This document shows positions 54,616 through 62,647 of a stretch of 64,000 bases of DNA, piece by piece. The notes below the pieces were generated by a model that did not search any database, had not been told where the DNA came from, and saw only the letters and a program-made list of their open reading frames with translations. The stretch lies in the NCBI RefSeq assembly GCF_026626705.1, contig NZ_JAPNKC010000001.1:9132001-9196000 (forward strand), in the 5' to 3' direction. The translations under genes and the position numbers were made by a program. The DNA is from Pyxidicoccus sp. MSG2 (GTDB taxonomy: Bacteria; Myxococcota; Myxococcia; Myxococcales; Myxococcaceae). The first letter of the stretch is position 1; every line of letters starts with the position of its first letter.

Positions 54616-54665
54616 AACCCCTCGTTTCAGGCGTATCCTTCCCGCCCGCTTCAACGCCCCCGGTA

Positions 54666-57056
54666 ATGTCTATCTCCCCCTCTAAGACGTTGAGCCCGGC
54701 AGAGCTCGCGAAGCTGGAGCACGCCTTCGCTTCCGATCCCTCGTCCGCCGCCTACAAACCCCTCGCCGAGGCGTACCTGAGCATGGGGCGCTTCATGGAG
54801 GCGATGGTCGTCTGCAAGAAGGGGGTGAAGGCGCATCCGAACGCCGCCGACCCGCGCCTGCTGCTCGCCCGCGTCTACGCGGAGCAGGGCAAGGACAAGA
54901 AGGCGCTGGAAGAGGCGCTCGGCGCGCTCAATGTGCAGCCCGAGGACAAGGCCGCGCTGCGGATGGCCGGCACCCTCCAGTTGAAGACGGGCGAGACGGA
55001 GCCCGGCAAGGCCAACCTGCTCAAGGCGTACGGCGCGGATCCGGGTGACCCGGAGACCGTGACGCTCCTGCAGCAGTACAAGATCGACCTGCCCCGGCCC
55101 GCGGCGCCCGCGCCCGTGGCCGCGCCCCCGGTGCTCACGCCGGCCGCGCCCCCGGCTCCGTCCGCCACCCAGCAGTCCGCCGCCGCCCTTGCGAGCGTCG
55201 CGGCGACGGGGGCCTCGCAGGCGGCGCCCTCCGCCACGGCCCGGGCCACTTCGGCCGCCGCTCCGCAGCAGCGCTCGTCGGGCGGTGCCAACGCGGCCCG
55301 CGCGGAAGCTCCGGCGCCCCGTCCCTCGCCGCAGCCGCGCCGCGCACCGGTGGTGGTGGAAGAGGTGGACGAGGACGAGGACGACGAGCCTTCGACGTCG
55401 CGCCGCCGCCCGGCCTCGGGTGGTCGCGGCGGGAAGATGGTGACGCTGGCGCTGCTGGTGGCCATCCCGCTGTTCGCCATCGGCTACGGCTGGTACTCGT
55501 CGCACGCGAAGGCGCGCGCCCGCGAGCTGAAGAAGACGCTGGACGTGGCCACCGAGCTGCTCAAGCGCGACTCGTTCGACAGCTACAAGAAGGCCTGTGA
55601 GGCGGCGGACAAGGCGCTGGAGGTGGACTCCGACTCCACCGTGGCGCACGGCTACCTGGCCTACGCGTACGCCATCCGCTGGGGTGAGCACGGCGGCGGC
55701 GACGACGCGCGCCGCAAGGCCGAGGAGCACCTGGCCGCGGGCAAGGCGGGCAAGGACGTCAGCTCGCACCTCATCGCCGCCGAGGCCCTCATCCAGACGT
55801 ACGGGGGCAAGGGCAAGGAAGCGCTGGGCAAGCTCGAGGAGACGGTGAAGGGGCTGGACGCACAGGGCCGCTCCAGCTCGCTGCTCTACCTGACGCAGGG
55901 CCTCATCCAGATGAACGCCGGTGACCTGGAGCGCGGGCGGGACAGCCTGGAGCGCGCGCAGGTGCTGGCGCCGGACGACCCGCGCATCTACGCGGGGCTG
56001 GGCGCCGTGTACCGCCGCCTGGGCCAGGACAACACCGCCTGGAAGAACTACGACTTCGCCCTCCGGTACGAGAAGGACCACCCGGAGTCGCTGCTGGGCC
56101 GCGCGCTGCTGATGCTGGAGCAGGACTCGCCCAACTACGGGCTGGCCCACACCATGCTGAAGAAGCTGCTGGAGACCGACCCGCCGCCGTCGCCGCGCCA
56201 GCTGGCGGCCGCGCACCTGGCCCGCTCGCTGCTCATCAGCCGCGTGTCGGCGGAGATGGCGGCGCTGAAGCCGGATGTGCAGCAGAAGCTGTCCGAGGCC
56301 ACCGGCGTGCCGCTGGACAAGGACAAGGCACGCGCGGAGATGCTCAAGAGCGAGGAGACCGGCTTCGCGCTCGACAAGCAGAACCCGGAGCTGCACCTCA
56401 TCAAGGGCCGCCGGCTGCTGGCGGAGAACAACTTCGACGCGGCCGCCGAGGAGATTCGCAAGGCCATCCGCGTGGACGGCACGCGCGCCCAGTTCCACGT
56501 CGAGCTGGCCAAGGCCCTCATGGGCAAGCAGGGTGGCGAGAAGGAAGCCGCCGAGGCGCTCGTGACGGCCCTCAAGACGATGGGAGACAGCCCCAAGCTC
56601 GTCGTCATGCTGGGCAACGCCTACCGCCGCCAGGGCAAGCTGGACGAGGCCCTCACCCAGTACCAGCGCGCGGTGAAGGACCCCAAGGCGAAGAACCCCG
56701 AGGCGCGGCTGGCCATGGGCGCCATCTACCGCGAGCGCTCGGACTGGCCGAAGGCGCAGGAGCAGCTGGAGAAGGCGAGCCAGGAGTTCGTCGGCCAGGC
56801 CGACCGCGCGGCCATGGCCCTCACCGAGCTGGCGCGCGTCTACCAGGGCAAGGGTGACACGGCGAAGGCGGACGAGACGTACCAGCGCGCCCTCAACGCC
56901 GACGAGGGCTACAGCCCGGCCTACTACTTCTACGCCACCCTGCTGTCGAAGGACGCCAAGCAGGGCGCCAAGGCGAAGATGCTGGCCCAGGAGTACCTGA
57001 AGCGCGAGCCGAGCGGCGAGCATGTCAACGCCGCCCGCGCCCTGGCCGGGAGCTGA
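54666..57056 (+). CDS. TPR-repeat protein with one membrane helix
   Basis: A 796-residue protein. Cytoplasmic N-terminal TPR-like helices (about 10-115, with AYKPLAEAYLSMGRFMEAMV and ADPRLLLARVYAEQGKDKKA) are followed by a Pro/Ala-rich disordered region (about 140-255) ending in an acidic EEVDEDEDDEP and an Arg cluster. A membrane helix MVTLALLVAIPLFAIGYGWY lies near 259-278. The remainder (about 285-796) is a long array of TPR units, such as DDPRIYAGLGAVYRRLGQDN, NPELHLIKGRRLLAENNFDA and SPKLVVMLGNAYRRQGKLDE. It is probably an inner-membrane scaffold; whether the large array faces the periplasm is inferred from the positive cluster before the helix. Partner unknown. Confidence 0.82.
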   Translation: MSISPSKTLSPAELAKLEHAFASDPSSAAYKPLAEAYLSMGRFMEAMVVCKKGVKAHPNAADPRLLLARVYAEQGKDKKALEEALGALNVQPEDKAALRMAGTLQLKTGETEPGKANLLKAYGADPGDPETVTLLQQYKIDLPRPAAPAPVAAPPVLTPAAPPAPSATQQSAAALASVAATGASQAAPSATARATSAAAPQQRSSGGANAARAEAPAPRPSPQPRRAPVVVEEVDEDEDDEPSTSRRRPASGGRGGKMVTLALLVAIPLFAIGYGWYSSHAKARARELKKTLDVATELLKRDSFDSYKKACEAADKALEVDSDSTVAHGYLAYAYAIRWGEHGGGDDARRKAEEHLAAGKAGKDVSSHLIAAEALIQTYGGKGKEALGKLEETVKGLDAQGRSSSLLYLTQGLIQMNAGDLERGRDSLERAQVLAPDDPRIYAGLGAVYRRLGQDNTAWKNYDFALRYEKDHPESLLGRALLMLEQDSPNYGLAHTMLKKLLETDPPPSPRQLAAAHLARSLLISRVSAEMAALKPDVQQKLSEATGVPLDKDKARAEMLKSEETGFALDKQNPELHLIKGRRLLAENNFDAAAEEIRKAIRVDGTRAQFHVELAKALMGKQGGEKEAAEALVTALKTMGDSPKLVVMLGNAYRRQGKLDEALTQYQRAVKDPKAKNPEARLAMGAIYRERSDWPKAQEQLEKASQEFVGQADRAAMALTELARVYQGKGDTAKADETYQRALNADEGYSPAYYFYATLLSKDAKQGAKAKMLAQEYLKREPSGEHVNAARALAGS

Positions 57057-57063
57057 GACGACA

Positions 57064-57082
57064 CGGGCCCTTTTCGGGCCCG
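57064..57082 (+). terminator. Terminator-like hairpin after the TPR gene
   Basis: CGGGCCC (57064-57070) pairs with GGGCCCG (57076-57082), TTTTC loop, 8 bases after the stop. No T run follows. Confidence 0.5.
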
Positions 57083-57237
57083 CGTAGCGACAAGCGGGGC
57101 TGATGCGCGCGGGCAGCAGGACGCGTGGTCAGCCCCGTTGCCGTGGTTGAAGGCGCCCCCGGCGGGCGGTATGCCCCGGACGTTTGCTTTCCCGAACGCA
57201 CCAGGAGACGGGGTCTGACGGCCTCTCGCGGCGGAGG

Positions 57238-57256
57238 GGCTGCCCGGCGGGCAGCC
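57238..57256 (+). repeat. GC hairpin in the ctaB leader
   Basis: GGCTGCCC (57238-57245) pairs perfectly with GGGCAGCC (57249-57256) around a GGC loop. It lies 116 bases upstream of the ctaB start. A weak promoter pair (TTGAAG 57147, TATGCC 57170, 17 bases apart) precedes it. Role not known. Confidence 0.4.
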
Positions 57257-57371
57257 GTCCGCCGGTGGCATCTCCGGGCGCCGTGTCCTTGCCCACCCCC
57301 CGGTGGTGCCTGTATGGGAAGGCCGTTCCCGCGTCGGCAGCCCGCCTGTCGCGCCTTGCCCCGGAGTCTGT

Positions 57372-58256
57372 GTGAACGCGCGTGCCGAGTCCCTGTCGAC
57401 GACCGCGTCCGACCTGATCTCCCTGACCAAGCCGCGGCTGTCCAGCCTGGTGCTCATCACCACGGCGGGCGGCATGTTCCTGGCGCCCGGTCCGCTGAGC
57501 ACGGTGCGCGCGCTGGTGACGCTGCTGGCCACGGCCGGCACGGTGGGCGCGGCCAACGCGCTCAACTGCTACTGGGAGCGGCACAGCGACCAGTTCATGG
57601 CGCGCACCCGCAACCGGCCGCTGCCCTCGGGCCGGATGGAGCCGTCGGTGGCGCTGTGGTTCGGCATCTCCCTGGCGCTGGTGTCCCTGCCGGCGCTGGC
57701 CCTGGGCGCCAACCTGCTCACCGCGGGCCTGGGCCTCATCGCGCTGCTCAGCTACGTGCTCGCCTACACGCCGCTCAAGGCGCGCACCTCCGCCGCCATG
57801 CTGGTGGGCGCGGTGCCCGGCGCGCTGCCGCCGCTGATGGGGTGGACGGCGGTGACGAACGTGGTGGACGCGGGCGGCTTCGCCCTCTTCGCCATCCTCT
57901 TCCTGTGGCAGATGCCGCACTTCATCGCCATCGCGCTGTTCCGCAAGGAGGAGTACGCGGCCGCGGGCCTCAAGTCCGTGCCGCTGGAGCGCGGGGACGA
58001 GTCCAGCCGCGCGCAGGTGGTGCTCTACCTGGTGGCGCTGATTCCGATGACGCTGCTGCCCTTCCAGCTGAACATCGCGGGCTCGTGGTACCTGGCGGCG
58101 GCGGTGTTGCTGGGGCTGGGTTTCCTGGGCCTGGGGGCGTGGGGTTTCTTCCGCCGGCTCGGGAAGCCCTGGGCGCGCCAGACGTTCTTCTATTCGCTCA
58201 TCTACCTCACCGTCCTGTTCGCCGCGATGACGCTCGACCGCGTCCCGCGCGGCTAG
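57372..58256 (+). CDS. ctaB: Protoheme IX farnesyltransferase
   Basis: A 294-residue UbiA-family prenyltransferase that makes heme O from heme B and farnesyl diphosphate, for heme-copper oxidases. GTG start at 57372 with GGAG upstream. ASDLISLTKPRLSSLVLITT is the family opening, ANALNCYWERHSDQFMARTR followed by NRPLPSG the first substrate-binding loop, and SYVLAYTPLKARTSAAMLVG with GALPPLMGWTAV the second. FALFAILFLWQMPHFIAIAL and FRKEEYAAAGLKSVP are also conserved. About nine membrane helices. Near it are an ABC exporter and a cupredoxin-like lipoprotein, which may relate to oxidase biogenesis, but no oxidase subunits lie in the window. Confidence 0.95.
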   Translation: MNARAESLSTTASDLISLTKPRLSSLVLITTAGGMFLAPGPLSTVRALVTLLATAGTVGAANALNCYWERHSDQFMARTRNRPLPSGRMEPSVALWFGISLALVSLPALALGANLLTAGLGLIALLSYVLAYTPLKARTSAAMLVGAVPGALPPLMGWTAVTNVVDAGGFALFAILFLWQMPHFIAIALFRKEEYAAAGLKSVPLERGDESSRAQVVLYLVALIPMTLLPFQLNIAGSWYLAAAVLLGLGFLGLGAWGFFRRLGKPWARQTFFYSLIYLTVLFAAMTLDRVPRG

Positions 58257-58283
58257 CGCGCAGGGGACCGGGGGAAGTCACCC

Positions 58284-59273
58284 ATGCCTGATACCTCGGT
58301 CTCCATCCCGCCGGCGCCGCTGCTCCAGATTGAGGGCCTCACGCGGCGTTTCAAGGGCCGCACCGCCGTGGACGGCTTGAGCCTGTCCGTGCGGCAGGGC
58401 GAAATCCTGGGCCTGCTGGGCCCCAACGGCGCGGGCAAGTCCACCACGTTCCAGGTGCTGGCGGGGCTCCTGGCCCCGGACGCGGGAGAGGTGCGCTTCG
58501 CCGGGAAGGTGCTGGCGCTGAGCGACCCGTCGCTGCGGCGGCAGATGGGCATCATCTTCCAGCGCAGCAGCCTGGATGACCTGCTCACCGCGCGGGAGAA
58601 CCTGATGCTCGGGGCCCGGCTGTACGGCCTGGGCGGCGAGCGGGCGCGCGAGCGGGTGGAGTCGATGCTGGTGCTCATCGGCCTCCAGGACCGGGGCGAC
58701 GAGAAGGTGGGCATCTGGTCCGGCGGCATGCGCCGACGGCTGGAGCTGGCGCGGGCGCTGGTGCACCAGCCGCGCGTGGTGCTGATGGACGAGCCCACGC
58801 AGGGCCTGGACGAGGCGGCCTTCCGCACCTTCTGGGCGCACCTGAAGCGGCTGCGCGACAGCGAGGGCGTCACGGTGCTGCTCACCACACACCGCGCGGA
58901 CGAGGCCGACGTCTGCGACAGGCTCGCGGTGCTGGACGCGGGAAAGCTGGTGGCCTGTGACACGCCGGCGGCGCTGGCCTCGCGCATGGGCGGGGACATC
59001 CTCACGCTGGAGGCGGCCGAGCCGGAGACGCTGGCGCGCGAGGTGCGCGAGCGGCTGGGGCTGGACGCGAAGGTGGTGGAGGGGCGGGTGCAGGTGGAAG
59101 CCACGCAGGGACATGCGCTGGTGCCCCGACTGGTGGAGGCCTTCCCGGCCGGGCGGCTGACCTCCGTGTCGCTGCGCCGGCCCACACTGGCGGACGTGTT
59201 CCTCCAGCTCACGGGGCGCGCGCTGGGGGCGGACAAGCCCGCCGCCGAGCCCGCGCCGAGGAGACGCCGATGA
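58284..59273 (+). CDS. ABC transporter ATP-binding protein
   Basis: A 329-residue ATPase of an ABC-2 exporter. LLGPNGAGKSTTFQVLAGLL (Walker A), GIIFQRSSLDDLLTARENL (Q-loop), KVGIWSGGMRRRLELARALV (signature), VVLMDEPTQGLDEAA (Walker B) and LLTTHRADEADVCDRLAVLD (H-loop). A C-terminal domain of about 80 residues follows, as in DrrA- and CcmA-like drug or heme-related exporters. Its stop overlaps the permease ATG by 4 bases. It lies 27 bases after ctaB, so co-expression with heme O synthesis is likely. Confidence 0.92.
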   Translation: MPDTSVSIPPAPLLQIEGLTRRFKGRTAVDGLSLSVRQGEILGLLGPNGAGKSTTFQVLAGLLAPDAGEVRFAGKVLALSDPSLRRQMGIIFQRSSLDDLLTARENLMLGARLYGLGGERARERVESMLVLIGLQDRGDEKVGIWSGGMRRRLELARALVHQPRVVLMDEPTQGLDEAAFRTFWAHLKRLRDSEGVTVLLTTHRADEADVCDRLAVLDAGKLVACDTPAALASRMGGDILTLEAAEPETLAREVRERLGLDAKVVEGRVQVEATQGHALVPRLVEAFPAGRLTSVSLRRPTLADVFLQLTGRALGADKPAAEPAPRRRR

Positions 59274-60139
59274 ACGCCGAGGTTTCCGCCGCTCCTCCGC
59301 CCGTGGAGGCTCCGCAGTCGCTGGAGGCGCGGGTGCCGGCTCCCGGTGCACCGGGCTCGCTCGCGCTGCAGTGGGCCACGGTGCGTGTGCTGCTGGTGCG
59401 CGACGTGGTGCGCTTCTTCCGCCAGCCCAGCCGCGTGGTGGGCGCGCTGGCGCAGCCCATCCTCTTCTGGTTCGTCATCGGCTCCGGCTTCGCGGGCTCG
59501 TTCCGCGTGGAGGGCGCGCAGGGGCTGGGCTACCAGCAGTTCTTCTTCCCTGGCGTCGTCACCATGGTGCTGTTGTTCAGCGCCATCTTCGCGACGATTA
59601 CCGTCATCGAGGACCGGCGCGAGGGCTTCCTCCAGGCGGTGCTCGCCGGGCCGGGCTCGCGGCTGGCGGTGGTGCTGGGCAAGGCGCTGGGCTCGTCGGC
59701 GATTGCGCTGATGCAGGCGTCGCTGTTCCTGCTGCTGGCCCCGCTGGCCGGGGTGAGCGCGGCCACGCTCAATCTGCCGCTGCTGCTGACGGTCATGGTG
59801 CTGTCCGCGCTGGCGCTGACCGGCATGGGCATGTCGCTGGCGTGGTGGGTGCGCTCCAGCGCGGGCTATCACGCGGTGATGAGCATCGTCCTGCTGCCCA
59901 TGTGGGTGCTGTCCGGGGCGATGTTCCCGCTCAAGGGCGCTGGCTCCTGGCTTGCGTGGGTGATGCGCATCAACCCCATGCGCTTCTCCGTGGAGGGCGT
60001 GCGGCGCGCGCTGTACGGCGTGGAGGCATCCGCGGCCGTGGGCCCGGCGTCCGTGGCGGGGCTCGAGGTGCCGGTGCTGCTCGCCTTCGCCACCGTGTTC
60101 GTGGGCCTGGCCGCCTTCAGCGTCAGCCGGCGCGAGTAG
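59270..60139 (+). CDS. ABC-2 type transporter permease
   Basis: A 289-residue inner-membrane protein. A 35-residue Pro/Ala N-terminal tail precedes VLLVRDVVRFFRQPSRVVGA and AQPILFWFVIGSGFAG. About six membrane helices follow, with FFFPGVVTMVLLFSAIFATI, IEDRREGFLQAVLAGPGSRL (coupling helix), and PMWVLSGAMFPLKG followed by MRINPMRFSVEGVRRAL, the ABC-2 signature region. Together with the preceding ATPase it makes a complete exporter, likely as a dimer. Substrate unknown; heme- or copper-related cargo is a guess based on location. Confidence 0.9.
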   Translation: MNAEVSAAPPPVEAPQSLEARVPAPGAPGSLALQWATVRVLLVRDVVRFFRQPSRVVGALAQPILFWFVIGSGFAGSFRVEGAQGLGYQQFFFPGVVTMVLLFSAIFATITVIEDRREGFLQAVLAGPGSRLAVVLGKALGSSAIALMQASLFLLLAPLAGVSAATLNLPLLLTVMVLSALALTGMGMSLAWWVRSSAGYHAVMSIVLLPMWVLSGAMFPLKGAGSWLAWVMRINPMRFSVEGVRRALYGVEASAAVGPASVAGLEVPVLLAFATVFVGLAAFSVSRRE

Positions 60140-60225
60140 CCCCAGGCGCACGTGGCTTGGACATCCGGAGCCCCGTTCAGTACGACGGGGTGGCTGATGA
60201 ACCTGCTTCCCGAGGAGATTGCACG

Positions 60226-61092
60226 ATGACGCTGCGCACGCTCGGTCTGACGCTGTTGGGGACCGCGGGCCTGCTGGCCCTTCCCGCCTGCCAGAAGGAG
60301 GAGGCTCCGGCCGCTCCGACTCCGGTCGCCGCCACCCCGCCGCCCGCCGCGCCCACGCCCGCGCCCGAGGCGAAGCAGCATGCGGCCACGCCCATTCAGG
60401 AGCCCGGCGCTCAGGGGGCCGCTCCCGCCGTTCCAGCCATTCCCGCAGGCAAGGGCGTGGTGCGTGGCACGGTGACGTTCACCGGCACGGCGCCCGTCGC
60501 GGCCGACATCCCGGCGAGCAACGACCCGGCCTGCGAGGGCATGTCGATGAAGGACGCCTCGGTGCTGGTGAAGGACGGCAAGCTGGCGAACGTGTTGGTG
60601 CGCGTGCGCGGCAACGTGCCGGGCGCGCCGTCCGCGCCGACGGCTCCGGTGCTGGTGGACCAGTCGAAGTGCACCTATGTGCCGCGCGTGCAGGGGGCGA
60701 TGGTCGGCCAGCCGGTGGCCTTCAAGAACAGTGACGGGACGCTGCACAACGTGCGCGGGCTGGTGGGCACGAAGTCTGCCTTCAACGTCGCGCAGCCGCC
60801 GTCTGGCGCGCAGGTGCAGAAGACCCTGCCCGCGGACGCGGAGGTGCTCAAGCTCAAGTGCGACGTGCACCCGTGGATGACGGCGTTCGTGGTGACGAAC
60901 CCGAACCCGTACTTCGCCACCACGGGCGCGGACGGCACGTTCAGCCTCCAGGGCCTGCCCGCCGGGACGTACACGGTGGAGGCCTGGCACGAGTCGCTCG
61001 GCACGAAGACCGCCGAGGTCACCGTGAAGGACGACGCGCCGGCCGAGGCCTCCTTCGCCTTCTCCGCGACCGACGCCGCCGCGAAGAAGTGA
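60226..61092 (+). CDS. Lipoprotein with cupredoxin-like metal ligands
   Basis: A 288-residue protein. ATG 60226 follows CGAGGAG. The signal LGTAGLLALPAC gives a lipobox, then KEEAPAA and a Pro/Ala/Thr linker (about 25-75). The mature domain has GVVRGTVTFTGTAPVAADIP, VLVRVRGNVPG, KCTYVPRVQGAMVGQPVAFK and NSDGTLHNVRG, then LKLKCDVHPWMTAFVVT. The His in LHNV and the Cys-His-Met in CDVHPWM stand in the order of type 1 copper ligands. A carboxypeptidase-regulatory-like strand set (GTFSLQGLPAGTYTVEAWHE) ends the protein. It could carry electrons or copper in the periplasm. Located after the ABC exporter, 86 bases on. Confidence 0.8.
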   Translation: MTLRTLGLTLLGTAGLLALPACQKEEAPAAPTPVAATPPPAAPTPAPEAKQHAATPIQEPGAQGAAPAVPAIPAGKGVVRGTVTFTGTAPVAADIPASNDPACEGMSMKDASVLVKDGKLANVLVRVRGNVPGAPSAPTAPVLVDQSKCTYVPRVQGAMVGQPVAFKNSDGTLHNVRGLVGTKSAFNVAQPPSGAQVQKTLPADAEVLKLKCDVHPWMTAFVVTNPNPYFATTGADGTFSLQGLPAGTYTVEAWHESLGTKTAEVTVKDDAPAEASFAFSATDAAAKK

Positions 61093-61105
61093 GCGTGTCG
61101 AAGAC

Positions 61106-62590
61106 ATGAGCACGCACGGGCTCGCGCGGGTGCGGTGGTGGTACCTGCGCGGGCTCGGGTTCGTCTTCTGTCTGGCGTTCGCCTCGCTGCTCCCGCAGTT
61201 GCCCGAGCTGCTCGGGCCACGGGGGTTGAGCCCCGCCGCGGAGTGGCTCGACCAGGTCCGTGAGTATCTGGGCGGCGCGGAGCCCATGCTGCGCGTGCCC
61301 ACGCTGTTGTGGCTCACGGGGGCGGGAACCGGGGCCCTGCAAGGCGTGAGCATCGCGGGTCTCCTGTGCGGCCTGCTGCTGCTCGTGAATGTGGCGCCGC
61401 GCCAGGCCCTGGTGGGCGCGTGGGCCGCGTACCTGTCCATCACCACCGTGGGCGGCGTGTTCCTCAGCTTCCAATGGGACGTGTTGCTGCTGGAGACCGC
61501 GCTCGTCTCGCTGCCGCTCACACCGGGACACCTGTGGCCTCCGCGCGTGGCAGTCGAGCCGCGTCGTGAGGCGGTGCTCCTCGTCCGCTTCCTGCTGTTC
61601 CGGCTGATGGTGATGTCCGGCCTCGTGAAGCTCGCGAGTGGCGACCCGACGTGGCGCGACTTCACCGCGCTCGAGTACCACTACTGGACGCAGCCGCTGC
61701 CGAATGCGCTGGCGTACTTCGCGCACCAGCTCCCCGTGGGGCTCCAGCGGGCCAGCGCGGTGGCGATGTTCATCATCGAGTTGATGGTGCCGTTCTTCCT
61801 CTTCGGGCCCCGGCGCGTGCGGCTCACGGCGGCCTCGCTGCTGGCGCTGCTCCAGGTGGGCATCCTCGCCACCGGGAGCTATGGCTTCTTCAACGTGTTG
61901 ACGCTCGTGCTGTGTTTCGCCGCGCTCGATGATGGCGTGCTGGGCCGGCTGCATGTCCCGAAGCTCGGGGAGGAGGGGGCTCTACCCGCGCCGCGCTCAC
62001 GCGTGGGCACCGCGGCGTTCACCGTGTTCGCCGGTGTCTATGCGGTGCTCGCGCTGTCACAGGATGCGCGTCGCCTCACGCGATGGGGTCCTCCGGCGCT
62101 GGTGTCGACGGTGCTCGAAGCGGTGGGCCCCTTCAACAGCATCAACACCTACGGCCTCTTCGCGGTGATGACCACGCAGCGCGAGGAAATCGTCATCGAG
62201 GGCAGCGACGACGGGCAGACGTGGCACGAGTACCTCCTGCGCTGGCGCCCGGGCCCCGTGGATGAGCGACCCCGCGTGGCCGCGCCGCACATGCCCCGGC
62301 TGGATTGGCAGATGTGGTTCGCCGCGCTTTCCACCTGTCGCGACAACCCGTGGCTCTTGCGCCTCCAGGACGCGCTGCTCCGGGGCGAGCCCCAGGTGCG
62401 CGACTTCTTCCGTGGCGGCACGCTGCCGGAAACGCCCCCGCGCTACGTGCGCACCGTCGTCTACGACTACCGCTTCACGGACCTTGCGACGTGGCGCAGC
62501 ACGGGGGCGTGGTGGACACGTCGGGCGGTCGGCCCCTACTGCCCGCCACTCACCGTGGAGAGCGGCCAGCTCCAGGTCGCGCCCCCGTGA
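61106..62590 (+). CDS. Lipase-maturation-factor-like membrane protein
   Basis: A 494-residue polytopic protein resembling the LMF1/LMF2 family. WYLRGLGFVFCLAFASLLPQ begins the first helix. VFLSFQWDVLLLETALVSLP and LVKLASGDPTWRDFTALEYH with YHYWTQPLPNALAYFAHQLP are family hallmarks. About seven to nine membrane helices are followed by a soluble C-terminal domain (about 345-494) with INTYGLFAVMTTQREEIVIE, WHEYLLRWRPGPVDERPR and APHMPRLDWQMWFAALSTC. In animals LMF1 assists folding of secreted lipases; the bacterial role is unknown. It starts 13 bases after the cupredoxin-like lipoprotein, so they are probably co-transcribed. Confidence 0.88.
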   Translation: MSTHGLARVRWWYLRGLGFVFCLAFASLLPQLPELLGPRGLSPAAEWLDQVREYLGGAEPMLRVPTLLWLTGAGTGALQGVSIAGLLCGLLLLVNVAPRQALVGAWAAYLSITTVGGVFLSFQWDVLLLETALVSLPLTPGHLWPPRVAVEPRREAVLLVRFLLFRLMVMSGLVKLASGDPTWRDFTALEYHYWTQPLPNALAYFAHQLPVGLQRASAVAMFIIELMVPFFLFGPRRVRLTAASLLALLQVGILATGSYGFFNVLTLVLCFAALDDGVLGRLHVPKLGEEGALPAPRSRVGTAAFTVFAGVYAVLALSQDARRLTRWGPPALVSTVLEAVGPFNSINTYGLFAVMTTQREEIVIEGSDDGQTWHEYLLRWRPGPVDERPRVAAPHMPRLDWQMWFAALSTCRDNPWLLRLQDALLRGEPQVRDFFRGGTLPETPPRYVRTVVYDYRFTDLATWRSTGAWWTRRAVGPYCPPLTVESGQLQVAPP

Positions 62591-62619
62591 CTCGCGAGGG
62601 CTCGACCGAACGGCCCGGC

Positions 62620-62643
62620 CGCGGAATGAACGTTCCTTCCGCG
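62620..62643. repeat. Palindromic element, copy 2, between convergent genes
   Basis: A 24-base near-perfect palindrome (11 of 12 pairs), CGCGGAATGAACGTTCCTTC and onward, centred on GAACGTTC, in the 57-base gap between the LMF-like gene and the histidine kinase. Its reverse complement shares 22 identical bases with 40785-40806. It may serve as a bidirectional terminator or be an interspersed repeat. Confidence 0.6.
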
Positions 62644-62647
62644 ACGC

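Noticed and set aside
57083..57371. Riboswitch in the ctaB leader
   Set aside because: One strong hairpin (57238-57256) is present, but there is no alternative pairing or known motif; chance GC pairing is enough to explain it.
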